Shown here: positions 1 through 6,312 of the stretch, piece after piece
Position numbering within the stretch: the first letter of the stretch is position 1
Layout of the letters: each line of letters begins with the position of its first letter
Assembly (NCBI GenBank): GCA_014360105.1
Contig: JACIYD010000096.1
Location: forward strand, 1 to 6,433
Length of the DNA: 6,433 bases
Origin: Clostridia bacterium
GTDB lineage: Bacteria; Bacillota; DSM-521; Neomoorellales; SLTJ01
Direction of reading: 5' to 3'
Position numbers and translations under genes: made by a program
The notes under the pieces: generated by a model
The model's database searches: none
What the model was told of the DNA's origin: nothing
The model's input: only the letters and a program-made list of their open reading frames with translations

Positions 1-630
1 TTGGGGGACAGGTTCCGCTTCACCACGCACTGGTACGGTCATGCACGCCTCTATCTCTTGGTGGTGGCCATTTTTCTTGCCGGAGTGGCCAGCGGCGCCA
101 TGGTCGTTCAGTTCTTGAGCGGGGACAAACTGGCAGAGCTTGCCAGCTATCTTGACCTTTCCCTTGCCGCCCTGCTCGGGGCGCCGCCGGATCAGCGGGT
201 GCTGGCCCAAAAGGCGCTGGGGCAGAACCTGCGTTTTTTGCTGCTAATCGGCTTCCTCGGACTCACCGTGGTCGGCATTCCGCTCGTCCTGGCCCTCATC
301 TGGCTAAGGGGCTTCATGCTCGGCTTTACTGCGGGTTTTCTCATTACCCAAAAGGCGGCCGCCGGCATCCTTCTTGCCGCCCTCACCGTGCTCCCGCAAA
401 ACCTCTTCTATATCCCTGCCTTTATCATCGCGGGCGCTTTGGCCGTCGGGTTCTCCTTCCGCCTGATCAAGGGGCGGCAGTTCCCCTTTTCTCTTACCCT
501 GGGGGAGCACTGCCTCACCTATTTCCTTGCCCTGGCGGGTACGCTCGCCTTGGTCGGCATTGGGGGCCTGGTGGAAAGCTACGTCGTCCCCCCGGCGGTA
601 CGCTGGTTGCTGGCCGGGATATTTCGTTAA
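1..630 (+). CDS. spoIIM: Stage II sporulation protein M (SpoIIM), membrane protein of the engulfment machinery
   Basis: This is a 209-residue hydrophobic protein, close to the usual SpoIIM length of about 200-215. In the SpoIIM/DUF95 family the B. subtilis member works with SpoIID and SpoIIP in septal peptidoglycan remodelling during engulfment of the forespore. Visible features are a short basic N-terminus, a first membrane helix at about residues 17-39, further hydrophobic segments at about 79-102, 121-153 and 170-192, the RGFMLGF stretch at 103-109, the LPQNLFYIPAFI stretch at 131-142 (the position of the family's LPHG..E..A motif), and the ESYVVPP motif at 192-198 near the C-terminus. The reading frame opens with TTG at base 1. 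The length suggests this is the true start, but the ribosome binding site lies outside the window, so a start further upstream cannot be excluded. The gene precedes xerD, and placement next to the xerD-dacF-spoIIA region supports the call. No clear terminator follows it. Confidence 0.9.
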   Translation: MGDRFRFTTHWYGHARLYLLVVAIFLAGVASGAMVVQFLSGDKLAELASYLDLSLAALLGAPPDQRVLAQKALGQNLRFLLLIGFLGLTVVGIPLVLALIWLRGFMLGFTAGFLITQKAAAGILLAALTVLPQNLFYIPAFIIAGALAVGFSFRLIKGRQFPFSLTLGEHCLTYFLALAGTLALVGIGGLVESYVVPPAVRWLLAGIFR

Positions 631-717
631 GGCAGCAGGATTTTACCTCCGGGTGTGGAACTTAACTGCAGCATGCGTGGTAGCATGAGCGTACGTTAAC
701 CCGGGAGAGGACGGAGA

Positions 718-1602
718 ATGCACCCTTGGCTGGAACGATTCATCCATTACCTCGCCATCGAACGCGGTCTCGCGGAGAACACCATTGCTTCCTACTATCA
801 CGACTTACGGCAGTATCTTGCCTTCCTTGGGGAGAGAGAGGCTAACCTTGAAGAGGCGGCGCCGGCGATGATAATTGCCTACCTGGAGAGACTGGAGAAT
901 AACGGGCGCAAACCCGCCACCATCTCGCGCCACCTTGCTGCCCTCAAGTCCTTCTACCATTTCCTCTGGCAGGCCGGTGCCGTTGCCCAGGACCCGACCA
1001 CAGATCTGGAGACTCCCCGCCTGGGAAGGCGCCTGCCGCGGGTACTCAGTGTCGCCGAGGTCGAGTCGCTTCTCGGACAGCCGCACACCAGCCGCCCTGC
1101 AGGACTGCGGGACAAGGCCATGCTGGAACTGATCTACGCCACCGGCATGCGGGTAACGGAACTGGTTTCGCTTGACATCGGCCAGCTCAGTCTGGAAATG
1201 GGCTTTGTCCGCTGCATGGGTAAGGGACAAAAAGAGCGGATCGTGCCGATCGGTTCCATCGCCGCTTACTGGTTGCGCCGCTATCTGGAGCAAGGCCGGG
1301 GCGAATTGCTCAAAGAAGGGGAAGAGGAGGCGCTCTTCGTCAACCAGCAGGGCCAGCGCCTGACCCGCCAGGGCTTCTGGAAAATTCTCAAGAAGTACGT
1401 GCGCCAGGCCCGTCTGGGGACTAACATCACCCCGCACACGCTGCGCCACTCTTTTGCCACCCACCTCTTGGAAAACGGGGCGGATCTGCGGGTGGTCCAG
1501 GAACTCTTAGGCCATGCCGACATCGCCACCACCCAGATCTATACCCACATAACACGTCGTCACCTGCGGGAAGTCTATAAGCAGACCCACCCGCGCGCCT
1601 AA
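718..1602 (+). CDS. xerD: Site-specific tyrosine recombinase XerD
   Basis: This 294-residue tyrosine recombinase has the XerC/XerD two-domain layout: an N-terminal SAM-like core-binding domain (about 1-90) and a C-terminal catalytic domain (about 105-290). All catalytic residues are present: R145 (ATGMRVTEL), K169 (GKGQKER), H240 and R243 ([15 protein letters not shown]), H266 (LLGHADI) and the nucleophile Y275 (QIYTHI). Their spacing matches E. coli XerD (R148, K172, H244, R247, H270, Y279). XerD acts with XerC at the chromosomal dif site to resolve chromosome dimers, activated by the FtsK/SpoIIIE-type translocase. Sequence alone does not cleanly separate XerC from XerD; the neighbourhood (upstream of deoB, pnp, dacF and spoIIA, as with B. 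subtilis ripX) supports XerD. The ATG is preceded by GGGAGAGG at 703-710 with a 7-base spacer, so the start is well supported. The stop codon overlaps an ATG in a TAATG junction with deoB, suggesting cotranscription. Nothing suggests a mobile-element integrase: no att-like repeats or phage genes are nearby. Confidence 0.95.
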   Translation: MHPWLERFIHYLAIERGLAENTIASYYHDLRQYLAFLGEREANLEEAAPAMIIAYLERLENNGRKPATISRHLAALKSFYHFLWQAGAVAQDPTTDLETPRLGRRLPRVLSVAEVESLLGQPHTSRPAGLRDKAMLELIYATGMRVTELVSLDIGQLSLEMGFVRCMGKGQKERIVPIGSIAAYWLRRYLEQGRGELLKEGEEEALFVNQQGQRLTRQGFWKILKKYVRQARLGTNITPHTLRHSFATHLLENGADLRVVQELLGHADIATTQIYTHITRRHLREVYKQTHPRA

Positions 1603-1619
1603 TGGGAGCCACCTGGGGG

Positions 1620-2801
1620 ATGCGAGCGGCGGTAATCGTCTTGGACAGTGTGGGCGTGGGCGCCCTGCCGGACGCGGCGGCGTACGGTGATGCCGGGACC
1701 AATACGCTGGGGAACGTCGCCCGGGCGGTCGGCGGCCTAAGCCTACCCCACCTGGAACGGCTTGGGCTGGGCAACATTCTCTCCCTGGCGGGTGTTCCCC
1801 CGTGCAGGCGGCCTCTGGCCTTTTACGGCAAGATGGCCGAAGCCTCGGCGGGCAAGGATACCACCACCGGTCACTGGGAGCTGATGGGTCTTGTCTTGCG
1901 CGAGCCGTTTCCCACCTATCCCGCCGGTTTTCCCCCGGAAGTGATCAATGCTTTCCAAGCGGCGATCGGGCGCCCCGTTCTGGGGAACAAGCCCGCCTCC
2001 GGTACGGAAATCATTGCCGAACTCGGTGCGGAACACTTGCGCACTGGGTATCCCATCGTTTATACCTCGGCCGACAGCGTCTTCCAGATCGCCGCGCACG
2101 AGGAAGTCATCCCGCCGGAAGAGCTCTACCGCTATTGCCGCCTCGCCCGCCAACTGTTAACCGGGAAGCACGCGGTAGGCCGGGTGATTGCCCGGCCGTT
2201 TCGCGGCGAGCCGGGAGCCTTTTTTCGCACGCCGCGCCGGCGTGATTTTGCCCTCCCGCCGCCGCGGCCTACCTTGCTGGACCGCTTACAGGAAGCGGGC
2301 AAGGAGGTCATCGGTATCGGCAAAATCGAGGATATCTTCGCCGGTCGGGGTCTTACCGAGGTGCGGCATACCACAGGCAATCAGGCGGGCATCCGGGAAA
2401 CGGTCGGGGCCTTGCGGCGGGCCTCTTGCGGGTTGGTCCTCACTAACCTGGTTGACTACGACATGCTGTACGGACACCGGAACGACGTCATCGGGTACGC
2501 GCGCGCTCTGGCGGAATTCGACGCGGCTTTGCCGGAAATTATGGGCGCGGTACGCGGCCGCGATCTTCTGGTGATTACCGCCGACCACGGCTGCGACCCC
2601 ACCACTCCCGGTACGGATCATACGCGCGAATACGTCCCCTTGCTCGTGTACCGGCCGCACCACCCCGGGGGGCGGAGCCTGGGTACCCGGTCGACCTTTG
2701 CCGATCTGGCCGCCACCCTGGCGGAGATGTTCGGCCTCCCCGCTCCTGAAGCGGGGACAAGCTTCTGGAGGGAGATTAACCACGGATTGGTCGAGACTTG
2801 A
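1620..2801 (+). CDS. deoB: Phosphopentomutase DeoB
   Basis: Phosphopentomutase interconverts (deoxy)ribose-1-phosphate and (deoxy)ribose-5-phosphate, linking nucleoside breakdown to central metabolism in the cytoplasm. It belongs to the alkaline-phosphatase superfamily with two Mn ions. Counting from the ATG at 1620 (393 residues), the visible active-site residues are D9 (VLDSVGVG), phospho-acceptor T81 ([10 protein letters not shown]), D152 (YTSADSV), D281 and H286 (VDYDMLYGH), D322 and H323 (TADHG) and H334 (TDHTRE). Their spacing matches the B. cereus enzyme (D13, T85, D156, D286, H291, D327, H328, H339). The frame also has an ATG at 1602-1604, overlapping the xerD stop; that start would add six residues (MGATWG). 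I prefer 1620 because no Shine-Dalgarno precedes 1602, whereas GGGAG lies 11 bases before 1620; reinitiation at 1602 remains possible. The end overlaps the purine phosphorylase start. It is clearly part of a salvage operon with the next two genes. Confidence 0.97.
   Translation: MRAAVIVLDSVGVGALPDAAAYGDAGTNTLGNVARAVGGLSLPHLERLGLGNILSLAGVPPCRRPLAFYGKMAEASAGKDTTTGHWELMGLVLREPFPTYPAGFPPEVINAFQAAIGRPVLGNKPASGTEIIAELGAEHLRTGYPIVYTSADSVFQIAAHEEVIPPEELYRYCRLARQLLTGKHAVGRVIARPFRGEPGAFFRTPRRRDFALPPPRPTLLDRLQEAGKEVIGIGKIEDIFAGRGLTEVRHTTGNQAGIRETVGALRRASCGLVLTNLVDYDMLYGHRNDVIGYARALAEFDAALPEIMGAVRGRDLLVITADHGCDPTTPGTDHTREYVPLLVYRPHHPGGRSLGTRSTFADLAATLAEMFGLPAPEAGTSFWREINHGLVET
2767..2774 (+). promoter_or_regulatory. 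Strong Shine-Dalgarno sequence inside the 3' end of deoB, for the purine nucleoside phosphorylase
   Basis: GGAGGGAG is the best Shine-Dalgarno match between deoB and the next gene. A start codon is expected about 5-9 bases downstream. In the phosphorylase frame the codon exactly 7 bases away is ACG (2782-2784). No ATG, GTG or TTG in that frame lies within the usual distance; the nearest are GTG at 2809 and TTG at 2818. The site therefore decides, or at least questions, the start of the following gene. Confidence 0.7.
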
Positions 2802-3597
2802 AGAGACGGTGGCGTTCTTGCGCCGGTACTCGACTTTGGTGCCGGAGGTAGGTTTAATCCTCGGTTCCGGCCTGGGGAGCGTGGCGGCGAGCGTTGAGGC
2901 GGCACTGGAGCTGGCCTACAGTGCCATTCCCCACTTTCCCCAAAGTACGGTCGCCGGCCACGCGGGCAGACTCGTCCTGGGGCGCTGGCACGGCAAGACG
3001 GTGCTGGTCTTCCAGGGCCGCCTCCACTACTACGAGGGCTATTCTCTGTCGGAAGTTACCTTGCCGGTCCGTGTCGCCGCGGCCTTAGGGGCGAAGTTTC
3101 TTTTCCTTACCAATGCGGCCGGCAGCCTGCGGGCGGATTGGCAGGCGGGCGAGCTGATGTTGATCAAGGATCACCTGAACTTCCTCGGCGATAATCCCCT
3201 GCGCGGCCTGGATGACGCGCGCTTTGGGCCCCGTTTTCCGGATCTCGTCAACGCTTACGACGCGGATCTGCGCCGGTATGCGCGGGAAGCGGCGCTTGCC
3301 ATGGGTCTGGCACTGCGGGAGGGGACTTATGCGGCGGTGAGCGGCCCGAGTTACGAAACGCCGGCCGAGGCGGCGTTTTTGCGCCTGGCGGGGGCCGACG
3401 CCGTCGGCATGTCGACGGTGCCGGAAGTGATCGTGGCCCGCCAGGTGGGGCTGCGCGTCCTTGCCGTCTCCTGCCTGACGAACGTTTTGGCCGGTGCGGC
3501 AGGCGGTCATACGGTACACGAGCAAGTGGTACAGCGGGCCGCGGCCGCGGCCGACGACCTAGCACGGCTGCTGGCCGCCGTAGTGGCCCGGCTTTAA
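2782..3597 (+). CDS. punA: Purine nucleoside phosphorylase, trimeric (PNP/MTAP) class
   Basis: This enzyme splits purine (deoxy)nucleosides with phosphate into base and (deoxy)ribose-1-phosphate, the substrate of DeoB encoded just upstream. It is the trimeric inosine/guanosine-type PNP, not the hexameric DeoD type. Counting from the codon at 2782 (271 residues), motifs are the LGSGLG phosphate loop at 27-32, GHAG with H60, the [10 protein letters not shown] block with R80 and H82, NAAG at 111-114, SYETPAE with purine-contacting E192 (human E201), GMSTVPE at 209-215 and N234 (human N243). The start is unusual. A strong Shine-Dalgarno (2767-2774) sits 7 bases before ACG at 2782, and starting there gives almost exactly the B. 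subtilis length and N-terminal alignment. Canonical alternatives are GTG 2809 (262 residues, weak ribosome site) and TTG 2818; TTG 2698 would add an unrelated 28-residue tail. The gene overlaps the last 20 bases of deoB if ACG is used, implying translational coupling. Function is sure; the start is not. Confidence 0.94.
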   Translation, partial: TDWSRLEETVAFLRRYSTLVPEVGLILGSGLGSVAASVEAALELAYSAIPHFPQSTVAGHAGRLVLGRWHGKTVLVFQGRLHYYEGYSLSEVTLPVRVAAALGAKFLFLTNAAGSLRADWQAGELMLIKDHLNFLGDNPLRGLDDARFGPRFPDLVNAYDADLRRYAREAALAMGLALREGTYAAVSGPSYETPAEAAFLRLAGADAVGMSTVPEVIVARQVGLRVLAVSCLTNVLAGAAGGHTVHEQVVQRAAAAADDLARLLAAVVARL

Positions 3598-3617
3598 CGA
3601 TCCGAAAAAGGGCGTTT

Positions 3618-3644
3618 CCTGCCGGCACAGGACCCGCCGGCGGG
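3618..3644 (+). other. GC-rich intercistronic hairpin between the two nucleoside phosphorylase genes
   Basis: Bases 3618-3626 (CCTGCCGGC) can pair with 3636-3644 (GCCGGCGGG) over nine pairs, including one G-U, around a 9-base loop. The sequence also contains the perfect 12-base palindrome CCCGCCGGCGGG (3633-3644). No T-run follows on the + strand, so it is not a typical intrinsic terminator. It lies 20 bases after the purine phosphorylase stop and 29 bases before the next ATG, just upstream of the Shine-Dalgarno GGGAAAGGA (3653-3661). Possible roles, all inferred, are mRNA processing, 3' end protection or differential expression of the distal gene. Confidence 0.45.
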
Positions 3645-3673
3645 CAAGCGGTGGGAAAGGACGTTTACCGCCC

Positions 3674-4975
3674 ATGAGCTCCGTTCTGGAATTGATCCGG
3701 CGCAAGCGCGGGGGACAGAGGCATACGGCAGAGGAAATCGCGTGGTTGATCCGGGGCTACCTCGAAGGGCAAATCCCGGATTACCAGATGGCGGCCTGGC
3801 TAATGGCGGTTTACTTCCGCGGCCTTGATGCCGCGGAAACTTATGCCCTGACCGAGGCACTCCTCCGCTCGGGGGAAGTGCTGGACTTGAGCGCCGTGCC
3901 CGGGACCAAAGTAGACAAGCACAGCACCGGCGGTGTCGGTGATAAGACGAGCCTCGTCGTGGTACCCCTGGCCCGGGCCGCCGGCGCGGTGGTGGTGAAA
4001 CTGGCCGGCCGGGCGCTGGGCCATACCGGTGGCACCCTGGACAAGTTAGAGGCTATCCCGGGGATGCGGGTCGATCTTACTGCTGAAGAGATTGTGGCCC
4101 AGGCCCGGCGGACGGGGATGGTTCTGGCCGGGCATACGGCCACACTCGTCCCCGCGGATAAGAAACTGTATGCCCTGCGGGACGTCACGGCAACAGCAGA
4201 CTGCCCGCCCCTCATCGCGGCCAGCATTATGAGCAAGAAGCTTGCGACCGGGGCCGATGCCCTCGTGCTGGACGTTAAGGTAGGCGAAGGCGGTTTTCTC
4301 AGGCGCCGCGAGGAAGCAAGGGCGCTGGCGGCGATGATGGTCGCGCTCGGGCGGCAGGCGGGCCGGCCGACGGCGGCTTTGCTTACGCGCATGGACGAGC
4401 CTTTGGGTGCGGCGGTGGGCAATGCCTTAGAGGTGGAGGAAGCGGTGGCCACGCTTAAGGGCGGGGGGCCGCCGGATTTGCGGGAGCTTTCGCTAAGCCT
4501 TGCGGCCCAGATGCTTCTCCTTGCCGGCCTGGCCAAAACGGCGGCGCAGGCGCACCTGGTCCTGGAGGAAGCGCTGGCCACCGGCCGGGCCTGGCGCGCT
4601 TTTCAGGAACTGGTTGCCGCCCAGGGCGGCCAGGTCGCGGCCTTGGAGGAGGGACTGCCGCGCGCCCCCTATACGGCGGCGGTACGGGCCCCCCGCAGCG
4701 GGTATGTGCGCGCCCTCGCCGCGCGGCCGATCGGCGAAGCGGTGGCGCGGCTGGGGGGAGGGCGAACAGCCCTCGGCCAGGCCGTCGATCCCGCGGTGGG
4801 AGTGATTCTTTACCGCAAGACGGGCGCATATGTGAGGCGCGGCGAAGAACTGGCCTTGGTCTACGGCCGGGAAAAGGAAAAGGCGGAGATGACCGCCCAT
4901 GCCTTGACCGCTGCCTGGCGTATCGGACAAAGCCCGCCCGCGCCCCGGCCGCTCATCTACGAGGTTCTTTCTTAA
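3674..4975 (+). CDS. pdp: Pyrimidine-nucleoside phosphorylase (thymidine phosphorylase family)
   Basis: This 433-residue protein has the full length of bacterial pyrimidine-nucleoside phosphorylases, dimeric enzymes that convert uridine, deoxyuridine and thymidine plus phosphate into base and (deoxy)ribose-1-phosphate. Domains in order are an N-terminal alpha domain (about 1-65), the alpha/beta phosphate-binding domain with KHSTGGVGDKTS (82-93), K109, the family signature region GRALGHTGGTLDKLE (112-126), base-contacting R169 (YALRD), S184 and K188 (IAASIMSKK), and a C-terminal PYNP domain (about 340-415). One oddity is that the signature serine, normally S in SGRGLGHTGGT and a phosphate ligand in E. 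coli and Geobacillus enzymes, is alanine here (A111, codon GCC at 4004-4006), next to a further G-to-A change at A114. The other phosphate-site residues (K82, S84, T121) are present. ATG 3674 follows GGGAAAGGA (3653-3661) with a 12-base spacer. The gene completes a deoB-pnp-pdp salvage set. Narrow thymidine specificity (DeoA) cannot be excluded, but the Firmicute context favours the broad enzyme. Confidence 0.94.
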   Translation: MSSVLELIRRKRGGQRHTAEEIAWLIRGYLEGQIPDYQMAAWLMAVYFRGLDAAETYALTEALLRSGEVLDLSAVPGTKVDKHSTGGVGDKTSLVVVPLARAAGAVVVKLAGRALGHTGGTLDKLEAIPGMRVDLTAEEIVAQARRTGMVLAGHTATLVPADKKLYALRDVTATADCPPLIAASIMSKKLATGADALVLDVKVGEGGFLRRREEARALAAMMVALGRQAGRPTAALLTRMDEPLGAAVGNALEVEEAVATLKGGGPPDLRELSLSLAAQMLLLAGLAKTAAQAHLVLEEALATGRAWRAFQELVAAQGGQVAALEEGLPRAPYTAAVRAPRSGYVRALAARPIGEAVARLGGGRTALGQAVDPAVGVILYRKTGAYVRRGEELALVYGREKEKAEMTAHALTAAWRIGQSPPAPRPLIYEVLS

Positions 4976-4988
4976 GCGGCGGCGCGTC

Positions 4989-5017
4989 GCATATTTTCCC
5001 TTCCCGCGGTCAAGCTA
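4989..5017 (+). promoter_or_regulatory. Candidate sigma-F (forespore) promoter for dacF
   Basis: GCATA at 4989-4993 matches the sigma-F -35 consensus GYWTA fully. GGTCAAGCTA at 5008-5017 matches six of the eight defined positions of the -10 consensus GGNRANAMTW. The 14-base spacer is one base short of the usual 15. Transcription would start near 5024, about 55 bases before the dacF ATG. In B. subtilis dacF is a known forespore gene under sigma-F and sigma-G, which supports the reading, but this is a short motif match in a 103-base gap and may be chance. I see no other good promoter in this gap. Confidence 0.45.
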
Positions 5018-5078
5018 CTAGGGGACGACCAGATGCCCCAATAGTTCCCGCAACCACTTTGCACCGGGAGGGAAAGGA

Positions 5079-6245
5079 ATGCGGCAGAGGAAACTCGCCT
5101 TGGCCCTTGTCCTCGCCCTGGTGGCGCAGCTATTCTTTGTGCCGCTGGCGCAGGCTCAGGGGCTGAAGGTGGAAGGCAAGGGTGCCATTCTCATCGAGGC
5201 CGCCGGCGGGGATGTGCTCTTTGCGCAGGACGAAGACACGAAATGGTACCCAGCGAGCGTGACCAAGGTGATGACCCTCCTCCTCGCCTTGGAAGCGGTA
5301 AAGGAAGGACGGGCCAGTCTTGAAGACAAGGTGGTAACCAGCGAGCATGCGGCCGGGTACGGCGGCTCGCAGGTTTGGCTGGAGCCCGGGGAGACGTTCA
5401 CCCTGAGGGAGATGCTTCTCGCCGTTGCCGTAGGGTCGGCCAACGACGCCAGTGTGGCCGTAGCGGAGCACCTGGCCGGCTCCGAGGAGGCCTTTGTGGA
5501 GCAGATGAACAAAAAGGCGCGCGAACTGGGCGCCCTCAATACCCACTTCGTAAACTCCCACGGCCTCCACCACCCGGACCATTATACCACGGCGCGCGAC
5601 ACGGCCCTCATTGCCCGCTACGCGGTGCAGCACGTACCCGAGATCCTCGATTTTACGCGCGTCAAAGAATACACTTTCCGGGAAAAGCCGAAGCTAATCC
5701 TTTATAACACCAACAAGCTTCTCTGGTGGTATCCGGGCACGGCCGGGCTGAAAACCGGCACCACGCCCGAGGCGGGGCGCAGCCTGGTGACTTTTGCCGA
5801 GCGGGACGGACTTCAGCTAATAAGCGTGGTCCTCGGGGTGGGCAAACCCAGGGGTCACTTTACCGAGTCCATGAAGCTGCTCAACTACGGCTTTGCGCAG
5901 TACCAGTGGCAGCCGCTTTATGAGGCGGGCCAACGCCTGGGTGTGGTACCGGTCTCCAAGGGAGCGGCGGCAAGTGTAGCCGCCCTGGCCGAGGAAAAGG
6001 TGGGTTTGGCCGTGCCTAAGGGAAGCAAGGCGAAAGTGGAGGCAGAGGTCGAGTTACTTCCCTGGATAGAGGCGCCAGTGCAAACGGGCCAGGCGCTGGG
6101 GGCGGTCGTACTAAGGCGTGACGGCCGCGAAGTAAAGCGTATCCCCCTAATTGCGGCGACCGACGTTCCGCGGGCCACGCTCTGGCAAGAAACCGGCAAG
6201 GTATTCCAGCGCCTGCTGGTTGCCGGTAATTCTGGCAAAATATAG
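5079..6245 (+). CDS. dacF: Serine-type D-alanyl-D-alanine carboxypeptidase DacF
   Basis: This is a low-molecular-mass penicillin-binding protein (peptidase family S11) of 388 residues. It removes the terminal D-alanine from peptidoglycan stem peptides outside the membrane and so limits cross-linking. The N-terminus is a Sec signal peptide: basic MRQRK, a hydrophobic core at 6-23, and an AQA signal-peptidase site with likely cleavage after residue 26. The three active-site motifs are intact: S60-V-T-K63 (nucleophile S60, base K63), S120-A-N122 and K225-T-G227. The C-terminal PBP5-type beta domain spans about 277-365, followed by a probable amphipathic helix (about 366-382) of the kind that anchors these enzymes to the membrane. 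ATG 5079 follows GGAGG (5067-5071) with a 7-base spacer. The gene sits directly before spoIIAA, the classical dacF-spoIIA arrangement, so DacF is preferred over DacA or DacB; the specific cortex role is inferred from that context. A sigma-F-like promoter precedes it, and readthrough from pdp is also possible. Confidence 0.95.
   Translation: MRQRKLALALVLALVAQLFFVPLAQAQGLKVEGKGAILIEAAGGDVLFAQDEDTKWYPASVTKVMTLLLALEAVKEGRASLEDKVVTSEHAAGYGGSQVWLEPGETFTLREMLLAVAVGSANDASVAVAEHLAGSEEAFVEQMNKKARELGALNTHFVNSHGLHHPDHYTTARDTALIARYAVQHVPEILDFTRVKEYTFREKPKLILYNTNKLLWWYPGTAGLKTGTTPEAGRSLVTFAERDGLQLISVVLGVGKPRGHFTESMKLLNYGFAQYQWQPLYEAGQRLGVVPVSKGAAASVAALAEEKVGLAVPKGSKAKVEAEVELLPWIEAPVQTGQALGAVVLRRDGREVKRIPLIAATDVPRATLWQETGKVFQRLLVAGNSGKI
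6220..6238 (+). other. Small dyad at the 3' end of dacF
   Basis: TTGCCGG (6220-6226) and CTGGCAA (6232-6238) can form a seven-pair stem, including one G-U, around the loop TAATT. It lies within the last codons of dacF. A-rich rather than T-rich sequence follows, so it does not look like an intrinsic terminator. It sits just upstream of the sigma-H -35 element and includes TGGCAAA (6233-6239), one base from the Spo0A-box consensus TGNCGAA. Either it is a weak regulatory site or a chance dyad in coding sequence. Confidence 0.25.
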
Positions 6246-6273
6246 CAGGAATCCTTCTCTCTCCGACGAATTA
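6245..6273 (+). promoter_or_regulatory. Sigma-H promoter for spoIIAA (spoIIA operon)
   Basis: GCAGGAATC at 6245-6253 matches the sigma-H -35 consensus RNAGGAWWW at seven of eight defined positions. GACGAATTA at 6265-6273 matches the -10 consensus RNNGAATWW at every defined position. The spacer is 11 bases, within the reported 11-12. The -35 element begins at the last base of the dacF stop codon. Transcription would start around 6279-6280, giving a leader of about 33 bases before the spoIIAA start. In B. subtilis the spoIIA operon is transcribed from a sigma-H promoter activated by Spo0A at the same place, so motif and context agree. CGACGAA (6264-6270), overlapping the -10, is one base from a Spo0A box; whether it is bound is unknown. 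Confidence 0.75.
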
Positions 6274-6312
6274 GAATCGCAGGACAAGGCATCGCAGATC
6301 GGGGGGAGAAGG

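Noticed and set aside
591..618. CCCGGC/GCCGGG dyad at the end of spoIIM as a terminator
   Set aside because: Six-pair stem with a 16-base loop inside the coding region, and no convincing T-run after it.
805..1464. Minus-strand open frame (219 codons) opposite xerD
   Set aside because: Shadow of the xerD coding frame; no recognisable domain and it sits entirely opposite conserved recombinase sequence.
718..1602. The tyrosine recombinase as part of an integrated element
   Set aside because: Catalytic spacing and length fit XerD, the neighbours are conserved housekeeping and sporulation genes, and no att repeats, tRNA or phage genes are present.
2698..2781. Upstream TTG extension of the purine phosphorylase frame
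   Set aside because: The added residues (Pro/Trp/Arg/Ser-rich) are the out-of-frame reading of the deoB 3' end, have no family counterpart and would make an overlap of more than 100 bases.
3537..3556. Alternating GGCC/CGCG run near the end of the purine phosphorylase gene as a repeat element
   Set aside because: It encodes an alanine run in the C-terminal helix and reflects GC-rich codon choice rather than a repeat family.
3841..4581. Long minus-strand open frame (246 codons) opposite pdp
   Set aside because: It lies entirely inside a clear enzyme gene, has low-complexity Ser/Ala/Arg-rich translation typical of the antisense of G+C-rich coding DNA, and matches no family I recognise.
5022..5039. 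GGGG...CCCC pairing upstream of dacF as an operator or terminator
   Set aside because: Only four pairs with a 10-base loop and no T-tract; expected by chance in this base composition.
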